Positions 1 through 7,227 of a stretch of 14,670 bases of DNA are shown one piece after another. Positions within the stretch are counted from its first letter, which is position 1. Each line of letters opens with the position of its first letter. This DNA is from Methanoculleus sp. UBA208. GTDB lineage: Archaea > Halobacteriota > Methanomicrobia > Methanomicrobiales > Methanoculleaceae. A program made the translations under genes and the position numbers. The stretch is from NCBI RefSeq assembly GCF_002498065.1, contig NZ_DAFZ01000078.1, positions 1 to 14,670 on the forward strand, given 5' to 3'. The notes below the pieces were generated by a model, which was not told the DNA's origin, ran no database searches, and saw only the letters and a program-made list of their open reading frames with translations.

Positions 1-137
1 CTCCCCCAGACGCGATATCCCCTCGAAATCCGTGCAAGATGCAACCGAAGAAAATCGCCAGGTGTGGAGTCTCCCACGGTCCACTGCACCGGGCTTTTTC
101 CTCGTTGTGACTGTTCTTGCACTCCGATCGCGTCAGT

Positions 138-158
138 ATCATACATCACCAGTATGAT
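138..158. repeat. inverted repeat, 7-bp arms
   Basis: ATCATAC (138-144) and GTATGAT (152-158) are perfect inverted copies separated by 7 bases, so arm centres lie 14 bp apart. No T-tract follows on either strand. The geometry would suit a dimeric regulator's operator, but it is 230 bp from the nearest certain gene, so the role is unknown. Confidence 0.4.
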
Positions 159-352
159 TCGCATCTTCGATGATTGAACTCCCAACTCCCACCTGTAGAC
201 ATCATTACTCACGTCCCCACCACACCGCAAGCCACCAGCGAAGCCTCCGCAGGGATATCCCCGCGCCAACGCGGCCTGCCGGCGGAAAAATTCTTTACTG
301 GAGCAGGTTTCCGGAGAAACAGATCGGCCGTCCTCCCTCAAAACCACAAGCG

Positions 353-360
353 CTAATATC
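353..360 (+). promoter_or_regulatory. putative TATA box for marC
   Basis: CTAATATC lies about 29 bp before the marC ATG, the distance expected from an archaeal TATA box to a start of transcription at or just before the initiation codon. No Shine-Dalgarno sequence precedes the ATG, which agrees with a leaderless or very short-leader mRNA. Confidence 0.35.
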
Positions 361-385
361 GGACCTACCGCATACCTGATCACGA

Positions 386-1039
386 ATGGCTGATCTCCTG
401 AGTTTCGCGCTGCTGAGTTTCTCTTCGATCCTCATCGTAGTGAACCCGCTCGCAGCCACCCTGATCTTCGTCTCTCTCACGGGCACGATGGACCAGGCGG
501 CAAAGCTCAGGGTCGCACGTGACGCAAGCCGGTTCGCCCTGATTATCCTGCTGCTCTTCACCGTCGCAGGCGGCTGGATCCTGCAGCTCTTCGGCATCTC
601 TATCGAGGCCTTCCGCATCGCCGGCGGCCTCCTCCTCTTCGGCATAGGCATGGACATGGTCTACGCAAAGACCTCCCGGACGAAGATGACCGCTACCGAG
701 AAGTACGAAGGGCAGGACGCGGACGACATCGCCGTCATGCCGCTCGCAATCCCGATGATCACGGGGCCCGGCGCCATCACCTCCGCAATCGTGCTGATGA
801 ACGAGGCGATGGGCATGAGCGTCGCCGCAATTGCCGTCGTGCCGATCGCTGCCGTTGCGGCCATCGGGATGACCTATTACATGATGCAGAACGCCGACAT
901 CATCGTCCGGCGCATCGGCCAGCGGGAGTACCGCGCCGTCAACCGGCTGATGGGTATGCTCCTCATCGCGATCGCGGTCCAGTTCATTCTCATCGGCATC
1001 AGAACCGCCTTCCCCATACTTACCGGAGGTTTTGCATGA
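386..1039 (+). CDS. MarC-family integral membrane protein
   Basis: This 217-aa protein is almost entirely hydrophobic helices with about six membrane segments, the usual size and topology of the MarC/UPF0056 family. Family-like features are an N-terminal segment with VNPLA (about residues 20-24), the central AIPMITGPGAITS stretch (about 122-134), where a conserved Pro/Gly-rich segment breaks the helix, and a C-terminal GMLLIAIAVQFILIGI helix. It acts in the cytoplasmic membrane. The transport substrate of this family is not established; the old link to multiple antibiotic resistance has not held up in bacteria. It is the first gene of a rightward run, and its stop overlaps the next start as ATGA. 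No Shine-Dalgarno site is visible, so translation probably starts at or near the mRNA 5' end. Family assignment is firm, function unknown. Confidence 0.9.
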   Translation: MADLLSFALLSFSSILIVVNPLAATLIFVSLTGTMDQAAKLRVARDASRFALIILLLFTVAGGWILQLFGISIEAFRIAGGLLLFGIGMDMVYAKTSRTKMTATEKYEGQDADDIAVMPLAIPMITGPGAITSAIVLMNEAMGMSVAAIAVVPIAAVAAIGMTYYMMQNADIIVRRIGQREYRAVNRLMGMLLIAIAVQFILIGIRTAFPILTGGFA

Positions 1040-1236
1040 CACCCGACCTTACGCTTCCCGGAGCGGCCCTGATCAGCACCTGCATCATTGCAGGCGGGAT
1101 CCTCATCGGGGCACAGATGTTCGCTGTAGAAGTCCCGTTCGCCCCGTACGTCATGGTGGCACTCGCTGTCCTCGTCGTCCTCGGCGCCGTCATGCTCGTT
1201 CTCTCCTGCAGGGGCCGGGACATGAGCCCGTCCTGA
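1036..1236 (+). CDS. small two-helix membrane protein, unknown
   Basis: The 66-aa product has two hydrophobic segments, roughly residues 9-29 and 37-57, joined by a short acidic-containing turn and ending in a short polar tail with CRGRD. I do not recognise a family. The ATG overlaps the marC stop (ATGA), and CGGAGG (1023-1028) sits about 7 bases before it within the end of marC, so it is probably translationally coupled to marC. Its stop lies two bases before the next ATG. The tight packing and Shine-Dalgarno site argue that it is real even though it is short. By position it could be a partner of the MarC protein, but that is inference only. Confidence 0.65.
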   Translation: MTPDLTLPGAALISTCIIAGGILIGAQMFAVEVPFAPYVMVALAVLVVLGAVMLVLSCRGRDMSPS

Positions 1237-1238
1237 CG

Positions 1239-2036
1239 ATGACGAAGATAGCGCTTGCCCAGGTTGCCGGCGGCGGTGAGAGACCGGCCGGGATGCTTGC
1301 GGCGGCCGGCCGGATGGCCGGGGAGGCCGCAGCAGCGGGAGCATCGCTCATCTGTTTTCCCGAGCAGTTCGTGACCGGATGGTCGCCGGAGGTCCCGCAG
1401 GGTTCCGGCGAGCCCCTGGACGGCCCGCTCACCGCCGCATTCGGACGGATTGCACAGAATAGCGGCATCGCAGTCGTGGGATCGATCGTCGAAACGATGC
1501 CGGGGCGCCGGCCCAGAAACACCGTCGTGGTGCTCGGTGCAGACGGCGGAGTCCTCGCCACCTACGCGAAGATCCACCTCTTCTCACCCGAAGGGGAGGA
1601 CCGCAACTACACCGCAGGCGACCGGATCGCCACGTTTACCGTCGACGGGATGACGTTCGGGATTGCCGTCTGCTACGACCTCCGGTTCCCGGAACTCTTC
1701 CGCATCTACGCGCTCGCCGGGGCAGAGTGCGTACTGGTGCCGGCCGCATGGCCCTGCCGCCGGCTCCCTCACTGGGAAATCCTGCTCCCCGCACGGGCTC
1801 TCGAGAACCGGTACTACGTGGCCGGGGTCAACACGGCCGGGGGACAGGACGAGGTCTACTGCGGAGGGTCGCTCGCCGCCGACCCGGACGGCACCGTTGT
1901 TGCCCGGGGCGGGAACGGCACGGAACTCCTCTTCGTCAATGTCGACCCGACAGCGGTTCATGAGGCCCGATCAGGACTCCCCTCACTTTCGGACCGCAGA
2001 AGTGACCTTTATCACAGACTGCTCTCCAAACTGTAG
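1239..2036 (+). CDS. carbon-nitrogen hydrolase, omega-amidase-like
   Basis: This 265-aa protein of the nitrilase superfamily shows the full catalytic triad: Glu42 in FPEQF, Lys111 in AKIHLFSPEGED and Cys145 in AVCYDLRFPE. The following VPAAWP and ARALENRYYVAGVN blocks are typical of the omega-amidase (Nit2/YafV-like) branch, which hydrolyses 2-oxoglutaramate and related omega-amides to oxoacid plus ammonia in the cytoplasm. The substrate in this organism is inferred only. The open frame continues upstream to 1032, but that extension overlaps the 66-aa gene and reads as Arg/Pro-rich shadow; the ATG at 1239 begins the typical TKIALAQ first strand. Length is normal for the family. It sits 2 bases after the previous stop and 9 bases before the next gene, so it is likely co-transcribed. 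Confidence 0.88.
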   Translation: MTKIALAQVAGGGERPAGMLAAAGRMAGEAAAAGASLICFPEQFVTGWSPEVPQGSGEPLDGPLTAAFGRIAQNSGIAVVGSIVETMPGRRPRNTVVVLGADGGVLATYAKIHLFSPEGEDRNYTAGDRIATFTVDGMTFGIAVCYDLRFPELFRIYALAGAECVLVPAAWPCRRLPHWEILLPARALENRYYVAGVNTAGGQDEVYCGGSLAADPDGTVVARGGNGTELLFVNVDPTAVHEARSGLPSLSDRRSDLYHRLLSKL

Positions 2037-2045
2037 AGATATCCC

Positions 2046-2792
2046 ATGCGGGGTGACCAGCATGTATCGCTCAGTCTCGCCACGGCAGCACTTCTTATCG
2101 CTCCCTGGGCCACCGTCATCGACCCGGCCGCGATCGCCGTCATTCTCTTCGGCGTCTTCGTCGGATCGCTAGCGCCGGACGCCGACGCCGTCGACGCAGC
2201 GATATTCAACGGCAGGATAGCCGGCGCGAAAGGGAAGAGAGGGCAGGTCGTAAACGGCTTTGCCGTGGTGCTTCCGGTCTTTGGGTATACCATCAGATAC
2301 CTCATCTACTACCCGCTCTCCCTCGTATTCATGCTGCTTCTCCGGAAGAGCTACCGGCACCGGCACCGCGGGCTTCTCCACTCGTTTTCGGGTGTCGGGC
2401 TGACCGCCCTCGTTCTCTCGGGTTACCTGGCGCTCGTCCTCACCTGGTTTGGGGTGCCTCTCATGCTCCTTCCGGCTTTCGGGTGCGCGTTCTTTGCAGG
2501 GTGTGTCCTCCACCTCGTGGAGGACACCTGCACGCCGGCCGGCGTCGCCTGGCTCTACCCCTTCTCCCGGCGGCGGATGGCAGGCCGCGTCCGGACGCAG
2601 GGGCTCCTCGAGATGCGTCCGGCAGCCTTCACCATCGTGCTCGCGGCAGCGGCGGCCGGGATGCTCGTCGCACCGTTCGTGACCGCCGCGTCACCCGAGA
2701 GACTCGGGCATCTTGCACTCGTCGGCACCCCCTCCCTCTGGCTGCTCTTCATGCTCGTCTCCCGCGTCCGGCGCGAGCAGCGGAAGCGTTGA
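2046..2792 (+). CDS. YdjM/DUF457-type membrane-bound metal-dependent hydrolase
   Basis: The 248-aa protein has several membrane helices carrying conserved His and Asp residues: His6 in the first segment, GSLAPDAD (Asp45, Asp47), HRHRGLLHS (105-113) and HLVEDTCTPAGVAWLYPF (156-173). This set of motifs defines the family once called LexA-binding, inner-membrane putative hydrolase (YdjM, PF04307), distantly like phospholipase C-type zinc enzymes. The natural substrate is unknown, a membrane lipid being the usual guess. The ATG at 2046 is favoured because it places the conserved His near the N-terminus; an internal ATG at 2061 is out of frame. It is the last gene of the marC run, followed by a promoter-like sequence before thrC. 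Confidence 0.85.
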   Translation: MRGDQHVSLSLATAALLIAPWATVIDPAAIAVILFGVFVGSLAPDADAVDAAIFNGRIAGAKGKRGQVVNGFAVVLPVFGYTIRYLIYYPLSLVFMLLLRKSYRHRHRGLLHSFSGVGLTALVLSGYLALVLTWFGVPLMLLPAFGCAFFAGCVLHLVEDTCTPAGVAWLYPFSRRRMAGRVRTQGLLEMRPAAFTIVLAAAAAGMLVAPFVTAASPERLGHLALVGTPSLWLLFMLVSRVRREQRKR

Positions 2793-2821
2793 AGCGGCCG
2801 GTTCCAATCCCCCGATACCAT

Positions 2822-2833
2822 ACCTATACGTAT
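2822..2833 (+). promoter_or_regulatory. TATA-like box for thrC, probable leaderless mRNA
   Basis: ACCTATACGTAT contains a TATA-like core with an ATACGTAT palindrome. It is centred about 26 bp before the thrC ATG, and the intervening bases contain no Shine-Dalgarno sequence. The spacing predicts transcription starting at or within a few bases of the ATG. Confidence 0.5.
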
Positions 2834-2854
2834 CCGCGCGATCAACGATTTTCT

Positions 2855-4060
2855 ATGTACCGTCTCGTCTGCGTTCATTGTGGTGCAACCTACACACCGG
2901 ACCAGATCATCTATACGTGCAACCACTGCGGACACCTGCTGGCCGTCGAATACGACATGGACAGCATCGACGTCTCCCGGGATGAATGGAACCGGCGTCC
3001 CCTCTCGGTCTGGCGCTATCGCGAACTCCTCCCGGTCCGGGGCGAACCGATCTCCCTCCGGGAAGGAGGCACCCTGCTCTACCACCTGAAGGCCATCGGC
3101 AGGGAACTGGGTCTTCCCGAACTCTACGCCAAACACGAGGGGATGAACCCGACCGGGTCGTTCAAGGACCGCGGCATGACCGTGGGCGTCAGCATGGCCC
3201 TCGAACTCGGGATGAAGACCGTCGCCTGCGCGAGCACCGGGAACACCTCCGCAAGCCTCGCTGCCTACGCCGCGAGAGGGGGCATCCCCTGCGTCGTCCT
3301 CCTGCCTGCGGGGAAGGTGGCTCTCGGCAAGGTCGCGCAGGCGCTGATGCACGGTGCGCGGGTCATCTCCATCCGCGGCAACTTCGATAAAGCGCTCGAG
3401 ATGGTACACGAGCTCTGCATCAGCCAGGGCCTTTATCTCTTAAACTCGGTCAACCCCTATCGCCTGGAGGGGCAGAAGACGATCGGGTTCGAGGCGATCG
3501 ACCAGCTCGGCGGCGAGGTGCCCGACCGGATGGTCCTCCCCGTCGGAAACGCAGGCAACATCTCCGCAGTCTACAAAGGGCTCCGGGAGCTCGAGGCGCT
3601 CGGGTTCATCGACCGGCTGCCGATGATGACCGGCATCCAGGCTGCCGGCTCGCAGCCGGTGGTGAAGGCGATCGAGCAGAATCTCGAGGTGCTGGTCCCG
3701 GAGTCCGCGCCCGAGACCGTTGCGACCGCGATACGGATCGGCGCCCCGGTGAACGCAGAAAAAGCGCTCGTCGCCATCCGCGCGACCGGCGGGACTGCGG
3801 CGGCCGTGACCGACGAGGAGATCCTCGCGATGCAGCGGGATCTCGCGAGGAAAGAAGGCATCGGGGTCGAACCCGCCTCGGCGGCATCGGTCGCCGGAAT
3901 ACGGAAACTTGCCGAACTCGGCCTGATCGATAAGGATGAGCGGATCGTCTGTGTGGTGACCGGTCATCTCTTAAAAGATCCCGAAACTGTGGTACGACAA
4001 TGCGAGCCTCCAATCGAGATCGACGCGGACCTGTCCTCGCTGCTCTCTGCCTTGCGCTGA
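2855..4060 (+). CDS. thrC: threonine synthase
   Basis: The 401-aa PLP-dependent enzyme converts O-phospho-L-homoserine to L-threonine and phosphate, the last step of threonine synthesis in the cytoplasm. An N-terminal zinc-ribbon-like element carries Cys6/Cys9 and Cys22/Cys25, common in archaeal members. The PLP-binding motif NPTGSFKDRGM places the Schiff-base lysine at Lys104. ASTGNTSASLAAYAARGG is the phosphate/substrate-binding loop, PVGNAGN the PLP phosphate-binding glycine loop, and VVTGHLLKDP the conserved C-terminal block. The open frame extends upstream to 2483, but that part overlaps the YdjM-type gene and is Arg-rich shadow; the ATG at 2855 starts directly before the zinc ribbon. 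Its last 61 bases overlap the next gene in another frame. The assignment is firm. Confidence 0.96.
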   Translation: MYRLVCVHCGATYTPDQIIYTCNHCGHLLAVEYDMDSIDVSRDEWNRRPLSVWRYRELLPVRGEPISLREGGTLLYHLKAIGRELGLPELYAKHEGMNPTGSFKDRGMTVGVSMALELGMKTVACASTGNTSASLAAYAARGGIPCVVLLPAGKVALGKVAQALMHGARVISIRGNFDKALEMVHELCISQGLYLLNSVNPYRLEGQKTIGFEAIDQLGGEVPDRMVLPVGNAGNISAVYKGLRELEALGFIDRLPMMTGIQAAGSQPVVKAIEQNLEVLVPESAPETVATAIRIGAPVNAEKALVAIRATGGTAAAVTDEEILAMQRDLARKEGIGVEPASAASVAGIRKLAELGLIDKDERIVCVVTGHLLKDPETVVRQCEPPIEIDADLSSLLSALR

Positions 4061-4614
4061 TCCTGATCTGTGCTCCGGCGGCGGCACAAGAGGCCGTCAT
4101 CCGGGTACTCCCCGACGGCACCGCCTACGAGGCATCGGTCGAGGTCATGGGGAGCGAACATGCCTTCTGGACCCCGGGCATGATGGGTGAGCGGGTCCCG
4201 CTCCAGGTCGAGGAACTCGAGGTGCTCGGCCCTTCAGGCCCGATCGAGTATCGGGAGACAGGGAGGGGCGTCATCGCCTTCCCGGAGGGGAACTACACCA
4301 TCACCTACCGGGCTCTCGTGAGAGACAACCGCCTTGTCGCGGCCTTCAATACGCCGTATGCCGTAACCGTCACCCTTCCCGAGGGCTTCGACGTCAGAAA
4401 CCCGCTCATCGGCATGGTCAGCCCCGGCGCCGTGATCTCTACCGGGCCGAACGGGACCACGGAGATCGCCTGGGACCGGATGACAGTCGTGGAGGCCCGC
4501 TTCTACACCCCGGATCGCGAGATCCTGCTCACCACGTTCGGCACCATATGGCTCGCGGTCGCGCTTGTCCTGATCCTCCCGCTCATCATCTCGCGGAGGA
4601 AAGAGGGCGAATGA
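4000..4614 (+). CDS. exported, C-terminally anchored protein of unknown function
   Basis: This 204-aa protein has a basic N-terminus (RASNRDRR), a hydrophobic stretch at about residues 12-28 and an APAAAQEA signal-peptidase-like site near residue 30, so it is probably secreted. The middle (about 31-175) is predicted beta-rich and extracytoplasmic. A second hydrophobic helix (about 178-198) followed by RRKEGE would anchor it with the C-terminus in the cytoplasm. The same general topology occurs in archaeal families such as DUF5803, but I cannot confirm membership. The ATG lies inside the last 61 bases of thrC in another frame; no later ATG would keep the signal peptide, so the overlap seems genuine. 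Its stop overlaps the lysE start as ATGA. The arrangement suggests co-expression with thrC and the exporter. No function is assigned. Confidence 0.75.
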   Translation: MRASNRDRRGPVLAALCLALILICAPAAAQEAVIRVLPDGTAYEASVEVMGSEHAFWTPGMMGERVPLQVEELEVLGPSGPIEYRETGRGVIAFPEGNYTITYRALVRDNRLVAAFNTPYAVTVTLPEGFDVRNPLIGMVSPGAVISTGPNGTTEIAWDRMTVVEARFYTPDREILLTTFGTIWLAVALVLILPLIISRRKEGE

Positions 4615-5186
4615 TCGAGGTCGTCGCCGCATCGTTCCTGATCGGGTTCTCCGGGGCCGCGTCGCCCGGGCCCATGACCGCTTCGGTCATCGGCCTCGGG
4701 TCACGGCAACCCGGGCGGTTCGTTGCGGGGCTCATCGCAGGGCACGGCATCCCCGAAGCCGTGATGGTCGCGGCCATAGCCTGCGGTGTGCGCGACATTC
4801 CATACATCAATATTATTGCTCTCGTCGGATCGGGCGTGCTCGCCGTGCTCGGCGCCATGCAGTTTCTCCGTGCGGGAGATGCCGTCGTCGTGAAGGAGGA
4901 GGCACGGACGCCGGTCGCCTTCGGGGCGGCCTGCACGCTCGGCAACCCCTACTGGTGGGTCTGGTGGCTCACGTTCGGCGTCGGATTCCTCGCGCTCCAC
5001 CCGTCGTTCGTCGAGTTCTACGTCGGGCATATCGGCGCAGATATCGTCTGGCTCGGGCTTCTCGGCTTTGCCGTCTCACGGGGGGCGAACGTTCTCGGCG
5101 TCCATTATAAAAAAGTGGTGCAGGCGAGCGGACTCGCCATGGTTCTCTTCGGGCTGTACTTTATTCTGACGATTCTTTTCGCTTGA
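4611..5186 (+). CDS. LysE/RhtB-family amino-acid exporter
   Basis: The 191-aa membrane protein starts with GFSGAASPGPM (about residues 12-22), the signature of the LysE/RhtB superfamily, and has about six hydrophobic helices plus the family-like LGNPYWWVWWLTFG block (about 111-124). Members export amino acids such as lysine, homoserine or threonine from the cytoplasm; the substrate here cannot be read from the sequence, though the upstream thrC makes threonine or homoserine an attractive inference. The ATG at 4611 overlaps the previous stop (ATGA), and GCGGAGGA (4593-4600) lies 10 bases upstream; the frame is open further upstream to 4548 but only within the preceding gene. The last 26 bases overlap the convergent porB gene, leaving no room for a separate terminator. 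Confidence 0.88.
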   Translation: MIEVVAASFLIGFSGAASPGPMTASVIGLGSRQPGRFVAGLIAGHGIPEAVMVAAIACGVRDIPYINIIALVGSGVLAVLGAMQFLRAGDAVVVKEEARTPVAFGAACTLGNPYWWVWWLTFGVGFLALHPSFVEFYVGHIGADIVWLGLLGFAVSRGANVLGVHYKKVVQASGLAMVLFGLYFILTILFA

Positions 5187-6072
5187 TGTCGATGCCGAAC
5201 CGCTCTGCGTTGGCATCGGCGACCGCCTGGATATTCGCGATCATGTCATCCTGCCGGGCAGGCTTGAAGAGGTGCCGGAAGCGCTTCTGCTTTGCGAGGT
5301 ACTCCTCGACGGGTTTGCGCCTTACCTTCTTCGCCTTCTCCACCTGCCCATTGACTAACTCGTAGTTCACCCAGAGGCCGGTCTCGATGGCGAGCTTGGC
5401 CATGTTAAGCGTCTCGCCGGACTCAAAGCCCCATCCCGTGCAGCAGGGGGTGTGCACCTGAATGTAGCAGGGGCCGGGAGTGTTGATCGCCCGCTCGACC
5501 TTCTGCATGAAGTCGTTCGGGTAGGCGATCGAGGCGGTCGCGACGTAGGGCGCACCGTGAGCCGCGAGGATCCCGGGCATATCCTTCTTCTGGTGCAGGT
5601 TTCCGGGCGAGCACTTCCCTGCCGGGCTCGTGGTGGTGCTTGCGCCGTAGGGTGTCGCGCCCGACCGCTGGATGCCCGTGTTCATGTAGGCCTCGTTGTC
5701 GTAGCAGATGTAGGTGATGTCGTGGCCCCGCTCGAAGGCGCCGCTGATGCAGAGCACTCCGATATCGAACGTGGCTCCGTCGCCGGCGACACAGACGACC
5801 TTTTCGCTGCGTCCCTGCCTCTTTAACGACGCTTCGATGCCCGACGCAACCGCTGCAACGTTCTCGAAGAGCGAGTGGATCCAGGGAACCCCCCATGCGG
5901 TCTCCGGATAGGGCGTGGAGAAGACCTCCATGCACCCCGTCGAAGCGGCCAGGATGACGTTCTTTCCGGTCGCCTTGAGGAGGAGACGGGCCGCAAGCGC
6001 CGGGCCGCACCCTCCGCACGCCCGGTGTCCGGCCGAGAAGAGTTCGCATCCTCCCCCTTCTACCTCAGCCAT
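5161..6072 (-). CDS. porB: pyruvate:ferredoxin oxidoreductase, beta subunit
   Basis: The 303-aa thiamine-diphosphate subunit belongs to the four-subunit PorABCD enzyme, which in methanogens mainly runs in the biosynthetic direction: acetyl-CoA + CO2 + reduced ferredoxin to pyruvate. HRACGGCG (Cys19, Cys22), STGCMEV (Cys47) and the later HTPCCTGW supply the expected four cysteine ligands of its [4Fe-4S] cluster. GDGATFDIG with the following NEAYMNTG is the Mg-ThDP motif. The AGHRACGGCG start distinguishes PorB from KorB-type beta subunits, which have a WCPGCG-type start. It follows porA directly (TGA then ATG), with GGAGGTG (6079-6085) 6 bases before the ATG. It is the last gene of the operon and its end overlaps the convergent lysE by 26 bases. 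Confidence 0.95.
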   Translation of the reverse strand: MAEVEGGGCELFSAGHRACGGCGPALAARLLLKATGKNVILAASTGCMEVFSTPYPETAWGVPWIHSLFENVAAVASGIEASLKRQGRSEKVVCVAGDGATFDIGVLCISGAFERGHDITYICYDNEAYMNTGIQRSGATPYGASTTTSPAGKCSPGNLHQKKDMPGILAAHGAPYVATASIAYPNDFMQKVERAINTPGPCYIQVHTPCCTGWGFESGETLNMAKLAIETGLWVNYELVNGQVEKAKKVRRKPVEEYLAKQKRFRHLFKPARQDDMIANIQAVADANAERFGIDIKRKESSE

Positions 6073-7227
6073 TCAGAGCACCTCCGTCCGTAGTCCATAG
6101 AACATATCTCCTTTTCCCTTCTCGGCGAGATCGACGATCGCGGCGATGTCCTTCTTCCGCACGTCGCGCCCGCCGAGAGCGATGATGTAGTCGTATACGG
6201 CCGCACCGGAGCCGTAGAGCGCCGTCTTCACCTCGATGCCGACCGCTCCGCCGTTGCCGAGCGAGATGTTCTTGTCGAGCACCGCCACCGTCGAGACATC
6301 TTTGAGCGCATCCGCGATCTCCTGAGCAGGGAACGGCCGGTAGGTCCGGATCTTCAAGAGCCCGACCTTCCGTCCGTGCTCGCGCATCTCGTCGATGGCG
6401 TCCTTCGCGGTGCCGCAGATGGAACCCATGGCGACGAGCGCGGTATCGGCGTCCTCGAGACGGTAGCCCTCGACGAGCGCGGAGTAGTCCCTGCCGAACT
6501 GTTCGCCGAACTCACGCCCGGCCTTGATGAACGCTTGCTTGGCACGCTCCATCGCCCGGTCGACTTCGTACCGGAACTCCATGTAGTACTCCGGCGTCGC
6601 GTACATCCCCAGGCTCAGGGGATTTGCGGCGTCCAGCCGCTGGTACGGGCTAAAGGCCGGCAGGTAGGCGTCCACCTCCTCCTGAGTGGGGAGAGCGACC
6701 GGCTCGTAGGTGTGCGTGAGGATGAACCCGTCGAAGCAGACGAACGCCGGAAGGAGGATGTCGTGGTCTTCACAGACCTTATAGGCGATCATGTGGAGAT
6801 CGGCAGCCTCCTGGTTGTCCTCCGCGTAGAACTGCAGCCACCCGGAGTCGCGCAGGGATATCGAGTCCTGCTGATCGTTCCAGATCGAGAGCGGCGCGCC
6901 GAGAGACCGATTTGCGATCGTCATCACGATCGGCTGGCGCATCCCCGCCGCGTTGAAGCAGACCTCGAACATCAGGGCAAGTCCCTGGGACGTCGTTGCC
7001 GAATAGACCCGGGAACCCGCCGCACTCGCACCGAGGCAGGCGGAGAGGGCCGAGAACTCGCTCTCGACCGTGATGTACTCGGCATCGATCTCACAGTTCG
7101 CCACCATCTGGGCAAGGTCTTCGACGATGTGCGTCTGCGGCGTGATGGGATAGGCTGCGATCACCTGCGGGCGGCAGCGCTTTACGATCTCGGCCACCGC
7201 ATGCGATCCTTCCATAAACTCCAGCAT
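6073..7227 (-). CDS. porA: pyruvate:ferredoxin oxidoreductase, alpha subunit
   Basis: The 384-aa subunit contains the pyrimidine-binding half of the ThDP site: AAYPITPQTHIVEDL (about residues 24-38), ESEFSALSACLGASAAGSR (about 55-73) and TTSQGLALMFE (about 77-87), then the long central domain and a transketolase C-terminal-like domain with VAVLDKNISLGNGGAVG. It pairs with PorB to build the active site for pyruvate formation or cleavage. The frame is open upstream to 7389, but that segment lies over porD; the ATG at 7227 overlaps the porD stop by one base (TAATG) and has a strong AGGAGGAG (7233-7240) 5 bases upstream. Length fits the family. Confidence 0.95.
   Translation of the reverse strand: MLEFMEGSHAVAEIVKRCRPQVIAAYPITPQTHIVEDLAQMVANCEIDAEYITVESEFSALSACLGASAAGSRVYSATTSQGLALMFEVCFNAAGMRQPIVMTIANRSLGAPLSIWNDQQDSISLRDSGWLQFYAEDNQEAADLHMIAYKVCEDHDILLPAFVCFDGFILTHTYEPVALPTQEEVDAYLPAFSPYQRLDAANPLSLGMYATPEYYMEFRYEVDRAMERAKQAFIKAGREFGEQFGRDYSALVEGYRLEDADTALVAMGSICGTAKDAIDEMREHGRKVGLLKIRTYRPFPAQEIADALKDVSTVAVLDKNISLGNGGAVGIEVKTALYGSGAAVYDYIIALGGRDVRKKDIAAIVDLAEKGKGDMFYGLRTEVL

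Larger units (their letters stand above)
1..385. other. non-coding or unresolved left edge
   Basis: I see no convincing gene here. Base composition is less GC-rich than the genes to the right. Several frames on both strands are open from the left edge for about 50 codons, among them a minus-strand frame beginning at an ATG at 164-162 and three plus-strand frames. Because they are all open at once, openness is not evidence for any of them. None has a visible Shine-Dalgarno site or a recognisable motif. The region holds an inverted repeat at 138-158, a 10-bp palindrome GGGATATCCC at 252-261, a short CCGCG/CGCGG hairpin at 261-274 and a TATA-like box before marC. Confidence 0.5.

Noticed and set aside
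1..164. Minus-strand frame from ATG at 164-162 running off the left edge
   Set aside because: It is open for about 54 codons, but three plus-strand frames are also open over most of the same bases, there is no Shine-Dalgarno site or clear promoter, and no family is recognisable.
170..379. Short plus-strand frames before marC
   Set aside because: They are rich in His, Pro and Arg, lack start signals, and two overlap in different frames.
1032..1238. N-terminal extension of the nitrilase-family gene
   Set aside because: It overlaps the 66-aa membrane protein gene, is Arg/Pro/His-rich, and the family N-terminus begins at the ATG at 1239.
2483..2854. N-terminal extension of threonine synthase
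   Set aside because: It is an out-of-frame shadow of the YdjM-type gene; the zinc-ribbon start follows the ATG at 2855.
2555..3409. Long minus-strand frame opposite thrC
   Set aside because: High GC creates antisense open frames; thrC motifs are unambiguous on the plus strand.
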